Shown piece after piece: positions 27,881-37,475 of a stretch of 64,000 nt of DNA. The position numbers and the translations under genes are program-made. Positions within the stretch are counted from its first letter, which is position 1, and each line of letters starts with the position of its first letter. Under the pieces are notes generated by a model. The model worked only from the letters and a program-made list of their open reading frames with translations, was not told the DNA's origin and did no database searches. This DNA is from Acidobacteriota bacterium (GTDB lineage Bacteria > Acidobacteriota > Terriglobia > Bryobacterales > Bryobacteraceae), in contig JAFKEE010000038.1 of NCBI GenBank assembly GCA_017307505.1, positions 81,760 through 145,759 on the forward strand, in the 5' to 3' direction.

Positions 27881-30367
27881 CTACTTAAATATAGCCCGAA
27901 ACCAGCCGCCTATACCCTTCTTTTCAGGCTTGGGTTGCTGTTGAGCAGGTTTTGCATCTGCAACAGAGTCTTCGGCTTTGGGCCGCGAGGCCCGGGAGGA
28001 GGGGCGAGCACCCGACGAAGCAGGCGACTGGGCGCCCGCGGCCGGTTCCGGCGTGTCCCAACTGGCCACCTGCGTCCGGCCTCCGCCACCATGCAGGTGG
28101 CACAAATCCACCGGCTGCGTGCCGGCAATGAACACTTCCGGACGCGGATTCGGGCACGAAACCGTAGCCAACTGGCCGCTCAACGGGTCGATGTCCACGG
28201 TGGCGATGCCATCGGGCGCCTCAAAGTCCTGCACCCCGCGGTACTCCCGGTAACGATGAGCCCGTTTCATGAACTCCGTCCAGATCGGTAGCGCCGCCTG
28301 CGCGCCTTCCAGCGGAAGTTCCTGGTTGTCGTCGAAACCAACCCAAACAATACAAAGCAGTTTGGAGGTGAAGCCAGCGAACCACGCGTCGTGGGATGTG
28401 CCGGTCTTGCCGGCCGCCGGCAGCCCGAAACCACGCGCCCGCGCAGCCGCTCCGGTGCCGCTTCGCAGCACCTCTTCCATCAGGTTCACCACCATATACG
28501 CCACCCTCGGGTCCAGCACTCCGCGCTTTACCGGCCTGTATTCATGAATCAGGCCGCCCGACGAGCTGCGCACTTCCTTGATCAGGTTCTGCTTGGTGTA
28601 AACTCCGCCATTGGAAAAGATCGTGTACGCCCCCGCCATGTCCAGCGGAGTCACATCGTAAGACCCCAGCGCTACGGCCGGCGTAGCCCTCACCCCTTCC
28701 AGCCCCGCTCTCCGCGCCAGATTCGCGACATTCCCATACCCGGCCATCTCGGCAAACTTCACCGTCGGAATGTTCATCGACTTCGAGAGCGCCTGGCGCA
28801 TGTTCACCAGGCCATAGAAAGCGCCGTGGTAGTTCCCGGGCTCATACTCCTGCCCGTCGAACGAGAAGGTCGTCGGCTCATCCACCACCTGGGTGACCGG
28901 GGTGACATTCGCGTTCTGCCCTTCCAGCGTCGTGCTCAGCACGCTCGCATAAACGAACGGTTTGAATACCGAGCCCGGCTGCCGCTTCGACAACACCCGG
29001 TTCAACTGGCTGGCCCCGTAGTTCCGTCCCCCGATCAACGCCTTGATCTCGGCGGTGTGCGGATCCAGCACCAGCATTGCCACCTGCGCCTGCGGGTATT
29101 TCTTCTTCCGCTTCGACAGCAGGTTGTCCACTTCGGCCATCCCGAGGTTCACAGACTCCACCGCATCCCGCTGCAGCTTCATGTCCAGCGTCGTATAGAT
29201 CCGGTAAGAACTCGTCTGGAAATCGATATCCGAGAAGTTCTCCTGCAGGTCGTCGTTCACCAGGTCCACAAAATAGGGCGCGTCGGTCGACTCCGCCCCA
29301 CCCTCCACCACTTTGACGGGTGCTTTCGTGGCCTCGATGAACTGCAGGTCGGTAATGAACCCGTTCTCCCGCATCAGCTTAAGAACGATGTTCCGACGCT
29401 GCATCGCCCGGTCCGGATGCCGGTAGGGATTGAAGTAGTTCGGACGCTGGATCAGTCCGGCGAGCAGCGCCGCCTCTTCCAGCCGCAGTTCCCGAATGTC
29501 CTTGGAAAAATAGACCTGGGCCGCTTCCCCAAATCCGTGCACCGCGAAACTGCGGTGCTGCCCCAGGTCCACCTGGTTCGAATAGAACTCGAAGATCTGT
29601 TCCTTGGTCAGCTTCTGTTCGATCTGCAGAGTAATCAGGATCTCCGCCGCCTTGCGCGACGCCGTCTTGTCCTGCGTCAGCCACAAGTTGCGCGCCGTCT
29701 GCATGCTGATGGTCGACGCGCCGTACCGCCGGTTCTGCGTGACATCCACCCAGGCCGTCCGCAGGATGCGCAGCGGATCGAATCCGGAATGCTCGAAGAA
29801 CCTCTTGTCCTCGATCGAGATGACAGCCTCAACCAGGATCTTCGGAATGTCGTCATACCGCACCAACCGCCGCTTCTCGCGCTTGCGGTCGAACAGGTTC
29901 GTGATCAGTTCCGGATCCAGGAAGTAGCGCTGCCGGTCTGTATTGTCGCGGTTGGAAATGATCCGCGTCACCACGCCGCCGCTCAGGAAAATCACGCCCG
30001 GCTCGCTGTTCACATAGGCATCGACGCCGGGGAAGATCTCCACTCCATCCTGCCGCACGTGATACCAGCCCAGCCGGTTGCTGCGCGATTCCGTGTAACC
30101 CCTTCGTTTCAGGGCGGCTACCAGCTCGTCGGCCGACAGGGCATCGCCCACTGCCACCGGTTCCGGCGTGGCAAACAGCTGGGCGGTCTCCGTGAACGGA
30201 CCTTCCTTCAGCTTCTGGTCGATCAACCGCGAGTATTGGACCCAGTAGTAGCTGAACACCCCAATGAATACGATCAGCCCGAATGCGCTGAGCGCCAGCA
30301 GGGTCTTTCCAACGGGGTGGAGAAAGAAGCGGACGAGGAGGGCTTTACGGGGGACCTGTATTCGCAC
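27881..30367 (-). CDS. bifunctional class A penicillin-binding protein (PBP1b-like)
   Basis: An 828-residue peptidoglycan synthase. A membrane helix at about 23-44 is followed by a UB2H-like region (about 70-160), the GT51 transglycosylase with catalytic Glu in SIEDKRFFEH, and a transpeptidase with SVFK (RQPGSVFKPF), SMN (SKSMNIP) and KTG (AGKTGTSHDAWF) motifs. The C-terminal ~100 residues are Pro/Ser/Lys-rich and disordered. Translation starts at GTG 30367; there is no strong ribosome binding site and no nearby in-frame ATG. The two TPR genes follow in the same direction. It acts in the periplasm. Confidence 0.94.
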   Translation of the reverse strand: MRIQVPRKALLVRFFLHPVGKTLLALSAFGLIVFIGVFSYYWVQYSRLIDQKLKEGPFTETAQLFATPEPVAVGDALSADELVAALKRRGYTESRSNRLGWYHVRQDGVEIFPGVDAYVNSEPGVIFLSGGVVTRIISNRDNTDRQRYFLDPELITNLFDRKREKRRLVRYDDIPKILVEAVISIEDKRFFEHSGFDPLRILRTAWVDVTQNRRYGASTISMQTARNLWLTQDKTASRKAAEILITLQIEQKLTKEQIFEFYSNQVDLGQHRSFAVHGFGEAAQVYFSKDIRELRLEEAALLAGLIQRPNYFNPYRHPDRAMQRRNIVLKLMRENGFITDLQFIEATKAPVKVVEGGAESTDAPYFVDLVNDDLQENFSDIDFQTSSYRIYTTLDMKLQRDAVESVNLGMAEVDNLLSKRKKKYPQAQVAMLVLDPHTAEIKALIGGRNYGASQLNRVLSKRQPGSVFKPFVYASVLSTTLEGQNANVTPVTQVVDEPTTFSFDGQEYEPGNYHGAFYGLVNMRQALSKSMNIPTVKFAEMAGYGNVANLARRAGLEGVRATPAVALGSYDVTPLDMAGAYTIFSNGGVYTKQNLIKEVRSSSGGLIHEYRPVKRGVLDPRVAYMVVNLMEEVLRSGTGAAARARGFGLPAAGKTGTSHDAWFAGFTSKLLCIVWVGFDDNQELPLEGAQAALPIWTEFMKRAHRYREYRGVQDFEAPDGIATVDIDPLSGQLATVSCPNPRPEVFIAGTQPVDLCHLHGGGGRTQVASWDTPEPAAGAQSPASSGARPSSRASRPKAEDSVADAKPAQQQPKPEKKGIGGWFRAIFK

Positions 30368-30404
30368 GGAAAGTGGATCTCGCCCCTATTGTCGCACGCC
30401 CTAA

Positions 30405-30845
30405 TTACTTACGGCGGCTGTCAAGCTCTTCCAGTTCCTGCCAGATATTGCCGTGGGCCTTCCACTCCGGAGGCCGCTTTCCAGAGGTGTGAACCTCCGG
30501 CTCCTCCAGCGTCCCATGGCCATACGGACAGATCGATTCGGTCCTGGGTGGATTGAACAGGGTGGCTTTGCTCCAGCTGCCCGACTCCACCGGCATCCGC
30601 AGCCGACGCAGACAAGTACGGCAGCGCCGCTTTTGATCCCAGACAATAAGGTACACAAAGCTGGCGGCAAGGAGCCAGAACAGGAACATCACGCTGGTCC
30701 AACGCAGATCCTGGGGGAACGCCTTGACCTGTTGGCGCATGAAAGTCTCAGGCGGCGGCATGATCGCTGAGACACCACGCCACAGCAAGTCCAGAACAGC
30801 GGCCCCGGCTACCAGCTTTGCGACGAAGTAAGTCCAGTACTTCAT
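30405..30845 (-). CDS. small membrane protein with a zinc-ribbon-like motif
   Basis: A 146-residue protein not assigned to a named family. Two hydrophobic segments, at about 10-28 and 51-70, precede a cytoplasmic tail with CRTC (about 77-80) and CPYGHG (about 108), a possible split zinc-binding site. AGGAGG close to ATG 30845 is a strong ribosome binding site. It stands 37 bases before the PBP gene on the same strand, so an envelope-related role is possible but unproven. Confidence 0.78.
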   Translation of the reverse strand: MKYWTYFVAKLVAGAAVLDLLWRGVSAIMPPPETFMRQQVKAFPQDLRWTSVMFLFWLLAASFVYLIVWDQKRRCRTCLRRLRMPVESGSWSKATLFNPPRTESICPYGHGTLEEPEVHTSGKRPPEWKAHGNIWQELEELDSRRK

Positions 30846-30910
30846 GCGCCTCCTGTCTACTCGGGTTAGACGCTGTCAGGTAGGCCGTAGTTCCGAAATC
30901 AATTGCAAAT

Positions 30911-31822
30911 TCAGGAGTGCAACAGGTTCCTGGCGACAAAGAACGCATTCGCCGGCCGTTCCGCCAGCCGCCGCATGAAATACGGGTACCAGGAATCGCC
31001 ATACGGCACATACAGCCGCAGCCGGAAACCCTGTTTGACCAGCATCTGCTGGAGGTCCCGCCGCACCCCGTACAGCATTTGGAACTCGAACTCGTGCGGC
31101 TTCCGGCCCGACCGCGCCGCGTGCGCCAGAATCCCGTCAATCATCCTGGGATCATGCGTGGCCATCGCCGGATAGGCGCCCTCGTCCAGCAGCATCACCG
31201 CCAGTTGCAGATACCGCGCGTCCACGTCCGATTTCTTCGGATACGCGATCCCAGGCGGCTCCTTGTAAGCGCCTTTGCACAGCCGGATCGGCACCCCTAC
31301 GGCGCACATCCGCCGGACATCTTCCTCCGTCCGGAAGAGATAAGCCTGCAACACGCTGCGCATGCACCCATACTCGCGCTGGAAATGCTGCACCAGGTTG
31401 AGCGTCCGGTCGACATACTCGCTGGACTCCATGTCCACTTCCACCCGGCTCCCCATGGCCTGCGCCTTGGCTACCAGACTGTCCACATTCCGGCGGCACA
31501 CATCGTCCCCGAGATCCAACCCTAACTGGGTCAATTTAATGGAGATCGTAGCGGGCAGCCCGGATGCCGCAATCGCGTTCAGGGCCTCGTCGCAAAAGCG
31601 CCGCGATGTCTCCGCTTCCTCCGCCGTCGTCACATTCTCACCCAGGTGATCCAGGGTCGACATCGTTCCGGACTTCTGCAGCTCCTTCACGACCCGCATC
31701 ACGTCTTCCAGCGTCTCCCCGGCAACAAACCGGCTGGTGAGCTTCTGCGCCTGGCTCGACGTCTCGAACCAGTGGCGCAGTTTCTGATGGCGGGAGAGGA
31801 AGAGAAATGTCTGCCTTAGCAT
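30911..31822 (-). CDS. proline dehydrogenase
   Basis: A 303-residue monofunctional FAD-dependent proline dehydrogenase (first step of proline catabolism to glutamate). Typical features are RLTSRFVAGETLEDV-like opening (here KLTSRFVAGE), TLDHLGENVTT, an IRLCKGAYKEP active-site segment, MATHDPRMID and the FEFQMLYGVRRDLQ plus LRLYVPYGDSWYPY motifs. ATG 31822 matches the usual MLRQTFLFLSRH start; a GTG 13 codons earlier is rejected. No P5C dehydrogenase gene is adjacent. The protein is probably associated with the inner face of the membrane and feeds electrons to quinone. Confidence 0.94.
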   Translation of the reverse strand: MLRQTFLFLSRHQKLRHWFETSSQAQKLTSRFVAGETLEDVMRVVKELQKSGTMSTLDHLGENVTTAEEAETSRRFCDEALNAIAASGLPATISIKLTQLGLDLGDDVCRRNVDSLVAKAQAMGSRVEVDMESSEYVDRTLNLVQHFQREYGCMRSVLQAYLFRTEEDVRRMCAVGVPIRLCKGAYKEPPGIAYPKKSDVDARYLQLAVMLLDEGAYPAMATHDPRMIDGILAHAARSGRKPHEFEFQMLYGVRRDLQQMLVKQGFRLRLYVPYGDSWYPYFMRRLAERPANAFFVARNLLHS

Positions 31823-31981
31823 ACCTGGAGGTCTCAATTCCAAGGTACACGAGAACAGCACCCACCGCCTCGGGGTGGTGCTTATTTAATCCAGGAACCA
31901 CCGCAAATCACACCCGGCTGGAACCGCCTGCTGGCCAAAACACAGAACCCACCTCTCCGTTTCTCGTATCTTAAAGGTGAG

Positions 31982-32275
31982 ATGTTGCGTTTCCTTGGTC
32001 TGCTGCTCGCGATCCTGTTCGTGGTGCCGCTCATTCGCTCGGTCCTCGGACTCCTGGCGCGCGCCTTCACCACGTTCGCCTTCAAAAACACGAGCCAACC
32101 CGCCGGAGCCAACCCCCAACCGCCCCGCGTGCCGTCCGGTGGAGTCCTGCGCAAGGATCCAGTCTGCGGGACCTATGTCAGCGAGGGCCTCGCCATCAAA
32201 CGAGTCTCTTCCGGCGAAACGTTCTTCTACTGCTCGGAAGAGTGCAAGAAGAAACACCTGGCCGCCAAAGCCTGA
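31982..32275 (+). CDS. small membrane-anchored YHS/TRASH-like metal-binding protein
   Basis: A 97-residue protein: one N-terminal helix (about 4-30), a Pro-rich linker and a C-terminal YHS/TRASH-type module with DPVCGTYVSEGLA and FFYCSEECKKK. These three cysteines suit binding of a soft metal such as copper. GGTGAG just before ATG 31982 is the ribosome binding site. Its TGA directly abuts the stop of the convergent lyase gene. A role in metal sensing or delivery is inference. Confidence 0.82.
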   Translation: MLRFLGLLLAILFVVPLIRSVLGLLARAFTTFAFKNTSQPAGANPQPPRVPSGGVLRKDPVCGTYVSEGLAIKRVSSGETFFYCSEECKKKHLAAKA

Positions 32276-34546
32276 TCACTGGCACGGCTCCAGGTTCCCC
32301 AGATTCGGCAGCGATGCCCAGCGGTACGGCCCGTTCGCCCGGCACTCGATCTTCCTCCCGTTCAGCCGGATCAGCTTCGCCGCCGGAGCCGTAATCCGCA
32401 CCGCTCCCTCCAGAGTCCCGTCCATAAACAAATCCACCGTCGCTCCGTCGGCCGACCAGTCCACCTGAATGGGCGTCATCTGCGACCGTTTTAGCAGCTC
32501 CGTCTCCGCAATCCCGGACAGAAACAACTGCACGGGCTTCCCGAACACCTCATGCAATACGGAGAACCGCCCCGGCTCGACATGGATCCGGTCGTTCATC
32601 CCGGCCCCGTTCACCACGAACTCGTTCGGAGCCGGGCTCGAGAACTTCAGGACAAAGCCGCCCTGAGTCATCGGCTCATACAGCACCGAGAACCGCGTCG
32701 ATGCGGCCTGCCTTCGCGACATCAGGAACGGTACCGGCACCTGCAGGTCGGGCCCCAACCCGGTTCCGGCGATCACGATGCTCTCTGGAGACCCGATCAT
32801 ATGAACGACCGTGCCAAGCTGCTCCTGCCGGATGATCTCCCGCCAATCCGAATCGCCACGATCGGTGGCAGCATGGCTCAGATGCTGATATCCGTTCGCC
32901 CGCGATAGTCGAATCGCTAGATCCCACCGCAAATCGCCGAAAATCTGCCCGTAATTGTGGTACGTCCAGTCAAACTGGTGCGTCTTTCCGTCCGTTGCCT
33001 TTACATCGAACAGATCCAGCGTGTACCACGGCGTATGCACCAGCGTCCGTTCCATCTCTACGCCCGGGTATGCCGCACCCGCCGACACCCGGATCGCCGT
33101 CGCCGACGGCAGGGCCACCCACTCCAACAGCTTGCCGGTCGCCGCCGCCTGCGGCTTCTCATCCACCGACACCGTGTTGTGCGCGATCGTCATCTTGTCC
33201 CAGGTCGCGTGCGTGGGCGCCGCATACGCCTGCGCCCCCGGATCGGCCGCCTGCTGCGCGCCATTCCAGTAGCTGTTGATCGTCAGCTTGTCGAAATGCC
33301 CGTGCCCGCCGCCATGCGGCCCAAACTTGACGGCTACGACATGATCGTTTTCGCGCACCCGCAAGGTCGCCAGCCCCGCATCGGGCATCAGATCGCTCAC
33401 CGGTGCCAAAGGAGCTACGTCCGGCAGCACCGGAGCCCCCCAGAGCACCGTCTCCAGATCCGCGCCCGCCTGCTTCGCCAGCGGCACATACCGGCTCTCG
33501 CCGAACATCCGGTAGCCGATGCTGTAATGCTTCGCATAACCCGCCAGTTTCACCAGCCCGGAATCGTTGAAATTCGGCAGCGTGCCATCCGGAAACACGG
33601 CCCGCAGCGGAGCATCCAACATCTTCCGGAACGCGGCCGCTTCCGGCAACTCGAGCCCGGCTCGCTTCGCCATCTCAATGGTGAGCATCAGCGGCTCCAC
33701 CGAGAAGAAGTGGTAGCCCCACGAGCCCTCAAACCACGGCCCGTCCGGAGTAATGCTCTCCCGCATCTGGAACTTGAAGCCACCCGGTCCATCCAGCGCC
33801 GCCCGCACCAGTTCCTGATCCCCTACCGTCAACCCGATCGCGAGCAGCGCGCAGTTATGCCAGCTCTGCCAGTTGCTCTTGCCCCGGTTGTTTCCGGTCA
33901 GGATCAGCGCCGCATTCTTCAAAACGGAACGTTCGAACCCAATTCGCTCCTCACCCGTCATCGTGTCGCGCACCAGGTCGTAACCGAACACTAGCGGCAC
34001 CAGCCAGCTCGCCTCGGACAGTGTCTGCGACATCACCCGCGCGCCCGATTGTGTATTCAATTTGTTGTTGTTGTCGTGAATCGGCAACGTCGGGTACAAG
34101 GCCGTGTACGCGTTCACGATCCGCCGCGCCTTCGCCGCAAACTCCGCCCGCCCCGTGAGCAGATACGCCAGCCCCAGATCCCGCACGGCGGCCGCGTTGT
34201 CCCCATTCCGCTGCATGTAGACCACGTTGTCCACTGGCCAGCCGTGGTAGTCCTTCCCGTCGGCCGGACACAGATTCTGCCCTCGGGTCTGCTTCAATCG
34301 CGTGCCATGCACTGGGCAGACATAAGCATGCGACCACCCGGCGCCCTCCGGAGGTAGAGCCCACTCCTGCAACCCGAAATTCTCGACATGCGCCGCCGGC
34401 CAGTTCTCGGCCCGTCGGATCAGCCGCTGCACAACCGCCTGCGCCGAAGCCTGCGCCTTAATCCGCGCCACGTCTTCCCGGTTCAACAGCAGCCGCGGCT
34501 CGGCCGCCGCCGGCAGCATCAATAGAAACAGCAGGATCCAGGCCAC
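32276..34546 (-). CDS. secreted heparinase II/III-like polysaccharide lyase
   Basis: A 756-residue exported protein with a short signal peptide (MAWILLFLLMLPAAAEP). The N-terminal (alpha/alpha) toroid spans about 30-380, with LLLNREDVARIK, a CPVHG...CPADG pair that may bind zinc, and NWQSWHNCALLAIGL with WFEGSWGYHFF. The beta-sandwich domain follows, with FGPHGGGHGHFDKL and HNTVSVDEK, the hallmark of the heparinase II/III family (His and Tyr/His catalysis). It probably cleaves a uronic-acid polysaccharide; the substrate class cannot be fixed. The start is divergent from the amidohydrolase gene, 61 bases away. Confidence 0.88.
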   Translation of the reverse strand: MAWILLFLLMLPAAAEPRLLLNREDVARIKAQASAQAVVQRLIRRAENWPAAHVENFGLQEWALPPEGAGWSHAYVCPVHGTRLKQTRGQNLCPADGKDYHGWPVDNVVYMQRNGDNAAAVRDLGLAYLLTGRAEFAAKARRIVNAYTALYPTLPIHDNNNKLNTQSGARVMSQTLSEASWLVPLVFGYDLVRDTMTGEERIGFERSVLKNAALILTGNNRGKSNWQSWHNCALLAIGLTVGDQELVRAALDGPGGFKFQMRESITPDGPWFEGSWGYHFFSVEPLMLTIEMAKRAGLELPEAAAFRKMLDAPLRAVFPDGTLPNFNDSGLVKLAGYAKHYSIGYRMFGESRYVPLAKQAGADLETVLWGAPVLPDVAPLAPVSDLMPDAGLATLRVRENDHVVAVKFGPHGGGHGHFDKLTINSYWNGAQQAADPGAQAYAAPTHATWDKMTIAHNTVSVDEKPQAAATGKLLEWVALPSATAIRVSAGAAYPGVEMERTLVHTPWYTLDLFDVKATDGKTHQFDWTYHNYGQIFGDLRWDLAIRLSRANGYQHLSHAATDRGDSDWREIIRQEQLGTVVHMIGSPESIVIAGTGLGPDLQVPVPFLMSRRQAASTRFSVLYEPMTQGGFVLKFSSPAPNEFVVNGAGMNDRIHVEPGRFSVLHEVFGKPVQLFLSGIAETELLKRSQMTPIQVDWSADGATVDLFMDGTLEGAVRITAPAAKLIRLNGRKIECRANGPYRWASLPNLGNLEPCQ

Positions 34547-34607
34547 GGGACTATCTTAATCCGCTCCGGCCAGCAGGCTACCCCTGACAAGTCCTATATT
34601 GGTCCCC

Positions 34608-35879
34608 ATGAGACTCGCGTTGATTGTGTTGGTCGCCGCCTCAGCGTGGGCGCAATCGAGGTACGACATGCTGCTCAAAGGGGGTCGTGTCATCGACCCG
34701 AAAAACAACATCAACGCCCTCATGGACGTCGCCGTCAAGGATGGCCGGATCGCCGCCGTCGCACCCAATCTCCCCGCCTCCGATGCCGCCAAAGTCCTCG
34801 ATGTCTCGGGCCTGATTGTCACGCCCGGCCTGGTGGATATCCACGCCCACGTCTTCACCACCACCGGCATCGCCGACGCCTGGGCCGGAGACAACAGCGT
34901 CCGCCCCGACGACTTCAGCTTCCGCACCGGCGTCACGGCCATGGCCGACGCGGGCAGTTCCGGCTGGCGCAATTTCGAGTTCTTCAAGCTCACCGTCATC
35001 GACCGCGCCAAAACCAAGGTCTTCGCCTTCATCAATATCGCCGGACTGGGCATGATGACGAACATCGTCGAACAGCACCCTGAGGACATGAAACCAGAGG
35101 AACTGGCCAAGCTCGCGAAGAAGTTCCCCGATGTGGTCGTCGGCGTCAAGACCGCCCACTTCGAATCGCCCGCCTGGACCGCCGTCGACAAGGCGCTGGA
35201 AGCCGGCCGCCTCATGAACAAACCGATCATGGTCGACTTCGGCTACTTCAAGCCCGAACGCCCCTACTGGCAGCTCGTGACCCAGAAACTGCGGCCCGGT
35301 GACATCTCCACGCACGCCTTCCGGGCCACCGTCCCCTGGATCGACGCCAATGGCAAGATTTACGACTACTTCAAACAGGCCCGGGCCCGCGGAGTGATCT
35401 TCGACACCGGCCACGGCGGCGGCAGCTTCGCCTGGCGCAATGCCGTTCCGGCCACCGCCCAGGGCTTTTACCCGGACTCCATCTCCACCGATCTCCACAC
35501 CGACAGCATGAACGGAGCCATGATGGACATGCCCACCACCATGTCCAAGTTCCTGGCCATGGGCATGCCGCTGAATGAAGTGATCCTGCGGTCCACCTGG
35601 CGTCCGGCCCAGGTCATTCACCACGAAGAAGTCGGCCACCTGACCGTCGGCGCCGAAGCCAACATCGCGGCCTTCTCGCTCAACGAAGGTAAGTTCAATT
35701 TCATGGATTCCGACAAAGGAACGTTCCCCGGCAAGCAGCGGTTCCAGGCGGAACTCACGATCCGAGCCGGCAAGGTCGTCTGGGACTGGAACGCCCGCAG
35801 CGGGGTCGACTACCGCACCCTGGGCCCTGCCTACGGCGTCCGGGCCGGCGAGTCCATCGTCCCGCCGCCGCAGCATTAG
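34608..35879 (+). CDS. exported amidohydrolase/deacetylase family metallohydrolase
   Basis: A 423-residue protein with a signal peptide (MRLALIVLVAASAWAQS) and the amidohydrolase fold: KGGRVIDPKNNINALMDVAVKDGRIAAV, then metal ligands in GLVDIHAHVF, a Lys in VGVKTAHFES that could be a carboxylated bridging ligand, His in THAFRA, and Asp-containing SISTDLH. It resembles D-aminoacylase/dihydroorotase-like enzymes of the deacetylase subgroup. ATG 34608 is chosen; the frame is open to a TTG three codons earlier. No clear ribosome binding site is seen. It is convergent with, and overlaps by four bases, the VWFA gene. Confidence 0.88.
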   Translation: MRLALIVLVAASAWAQSRYDMLLKGGRVIDPKNNINALMDVAVKDGRIAAVAPNLPASDAAKVLDVSGLIVTPGLVDIHAHVFTTTGIADAWAGDNSVRPDDFSFRTGVTAMADAGSSGWRNFEFFKLTVIDRAKTKVFAFINIAGLGMMTNIVEQHPEDMKPEELAKLAKKFPDVVVGVKTAHFESPAWTAVDKALEAGRLMNKPIMVDFGYFKPERPYWQLVTQKLRPGDISTHAFRATVPWIDANGKIYDYFKQARARGVIFDTGHGGGSFAWRNAVPATAQGFYPDSISTDLHTDSMNGAMMDMPTTMSKFLAMGMPLNEVILRSTWRPAQVIHHEEVGHLTVGAEANIAAFSLNEGKFNFMDSDKGTFPGKQRFQAELTIRAGKVVWDWNARSGVDYRTLGPAYGVRAGESIVPPPQH

Positions 35880-37417
35880 CGACTCTGATTTTTCGTCACG
35901 GGCTCCAGCGCCGGTACGGTGATCGAGCCCGTCTTCCCACTCTTACGATCGGTGAGGAGAATCCTTACCTTCGCGTATTCCACTCCGCCGGGAATCGCCT
36001 GTTCAAAAGCGAAGCCATTCGCCTTCAATTGCGCCTGCGTTTCCGGCGTGAACTCCACGGTGAAGCTCTGTTTCCAATCCTTCGCCAGCGACCCGTCCTT
36101 GCGCAGCAACAGGCCGAGCACCTCAAATCGCCCCAGCGAGCGCCCGTTCTTCGGCTCAAGTTCCAAACCAGCCGCATCGGCCAACAATTGAGCCACCACA
36201 CCGCCGGGTCTCGATTGCAGGCGCATCGAGATCCCGATCCCGGTGGCATCCAGGGGAGTGGCCGCCACGGCCTCCAACGACCGCTTTTCCGGCTCCCTAT
36301 TGGAAGGGAACGCCCGATAACCGGCCCGGTATCTCAGTTCGACGCCCTTCCTCTGCGTTTTGACTTCGATCCGCCGGAACTGCCCATCCCACCTGCCATG
36401 ATTGGGCTGGAAGTACAAACGGTAGACCAGTTGATCGTCGTCGAACGCCTGTTTCAGCCCCTGGGCCAGGTTGTTCGAGTTGTAGAACGCCACGCCGCCG
36501 GTCCGGGCTGCCATCTCCAGCAGCATGTCGATGTTGTCCCGAGGTTTGCCTCCGCTGCCACCCGGCCCGGGGATGCGGGCGCCGCGCGCAGTCCCCACAC
36601 TCGCACTATAGCCGGGCAGCAGGCGCAACCCCGCAGCATCCACGGGATACACCGTGACATCCAGGCCGCTCAGCCGCTCGATCGCCCGCTCCCAATCCAA
36701 GGAATACTTCAACGCCAGGCTCATCGGAAAGCCGGAGGTCAGCCAGACGATGGATCTCCTCCGCGGCACTGACTGCATGTGCTCGCCAATCGCTTCCATC
36801 GCGCCCAGTGCCTGAAGCAGGCGAAGCCGCTCTTCTGCCTCGGTGGCTGCGGGTGCAAGTCCTTCCGGATCCGCGCCGGACGCCACGAACACGCCGCGAG
36901 TCCTTGCGTGCCCCGCCACTGCCTCGGCCGAGTCCGTCCAGTCCTGCAGAACATGGATCCCACGCTGATCGACCAGGTACAACCCGAAGATCGCCCCCTT
37001 CCAGGGCGAATTCTCTAATACTTTTCTTACAGCTTTCATCGCATCGTGAGTATCCTCAAAACGCGAGTTGTATCCGTCCACCAGTACGGCAATTACCGGC
37101 GGTCCATCCGAGGGCAGTCCGACTTTCCGGTTGGTCAGCCACCCCGAGACAGGTTGGACCTCCGGAACAGCGCCCGTGCGCCAGGAGAACGTCTCGACGG
37201 CCGTCAGGGCCTGTTTCTGCCCTTCATCCAAAAGGAGGAAATCGTCTTTCGTGAGGCCACTAACCGGCTTCTGCGTGCTCTTGTCCCTGGCAATGAGAGT
37301 CACTTCCACCACCCGGACATCGGTGCGAAAGTCCTGGGCGCGAATCATTCCGCCGACCGCGACTATAATCGACGCGAAGCTCAATCCTTTATATAGGCGT
37401 GCCACGGCACAGGACAT
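35876..37417 (-). CDS. VWFA-related acidobacterial domain protein
   Basis: A 513-residue exported protein with the von Willebrand A-related domain described from Acidobacteria. A signal peptide-like stretch (about 8-27) is followed by FRTDVRVVEVTLIARDK, a beta-domain with LTKDDFLLLDEGQKQ, and the VWA-like core from about 105 (VIAVLVDGYNS; the usual DxSxS metal site is altered to DGYNS), IVWLTSGFPMS and LDVTVYPVDAAGLR. The remainder is beta-rich. Proteins like this are numerous in the phylum, often with a role in surface adhesion or signalling that is not known. The stop overlaps that of the amidohydrolase gene. Confidence 0.88.
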   Translation of the reverse strand: MSCAVARLYKGLSFASIIVAVGGMIRAQDFRTDVRVVEVTLIARDKSTQKPVSGLTKDDFLLLDEGQKQALTAVETFSWRTGAVPEVQPVSGWLTNRKVGLPSDGPPVIAVLVDGYNSRFEDTHDAMKAVRKVLENSPWKGAIFGLYLVDQRGIHVLQDWTDSAEAVAGHARTRGVFVASGADPEGLAPAATEAEERLRLLQALGAMEAIGEHMQSVPRRRSIVWLTSGFPMSLALKYSLDWERAIERLSGLDVTVYPVDAAGLRLLPGYSASVGTARGARIPGPGGSGGKPRDNIDMLLEMAARTGGVAFYNSNNLAQGLKQAFDDDQLVYRLYFQPNHGRWDGQFRRIEVKTQRKGVELRYRAGYRAFPSNREPEKRSLEAVAATPLDATGIGISMRLQSRPGGVVAQLLADAAGLELEPKNGRSLGRFEVLGLLLRKDGSLAKDWKQSFTVEFTPETQAQLKANGFAFEQAIPGGVEYAKVRILLTDRKSGKTGSITVPALEPVTKNQSR

Positions 37418-37475
37418 GTCATGCCCATGCTACTCCAGCGGCCGCGCGCGCCGCGCATTTTGGGAAAAATGGAAC

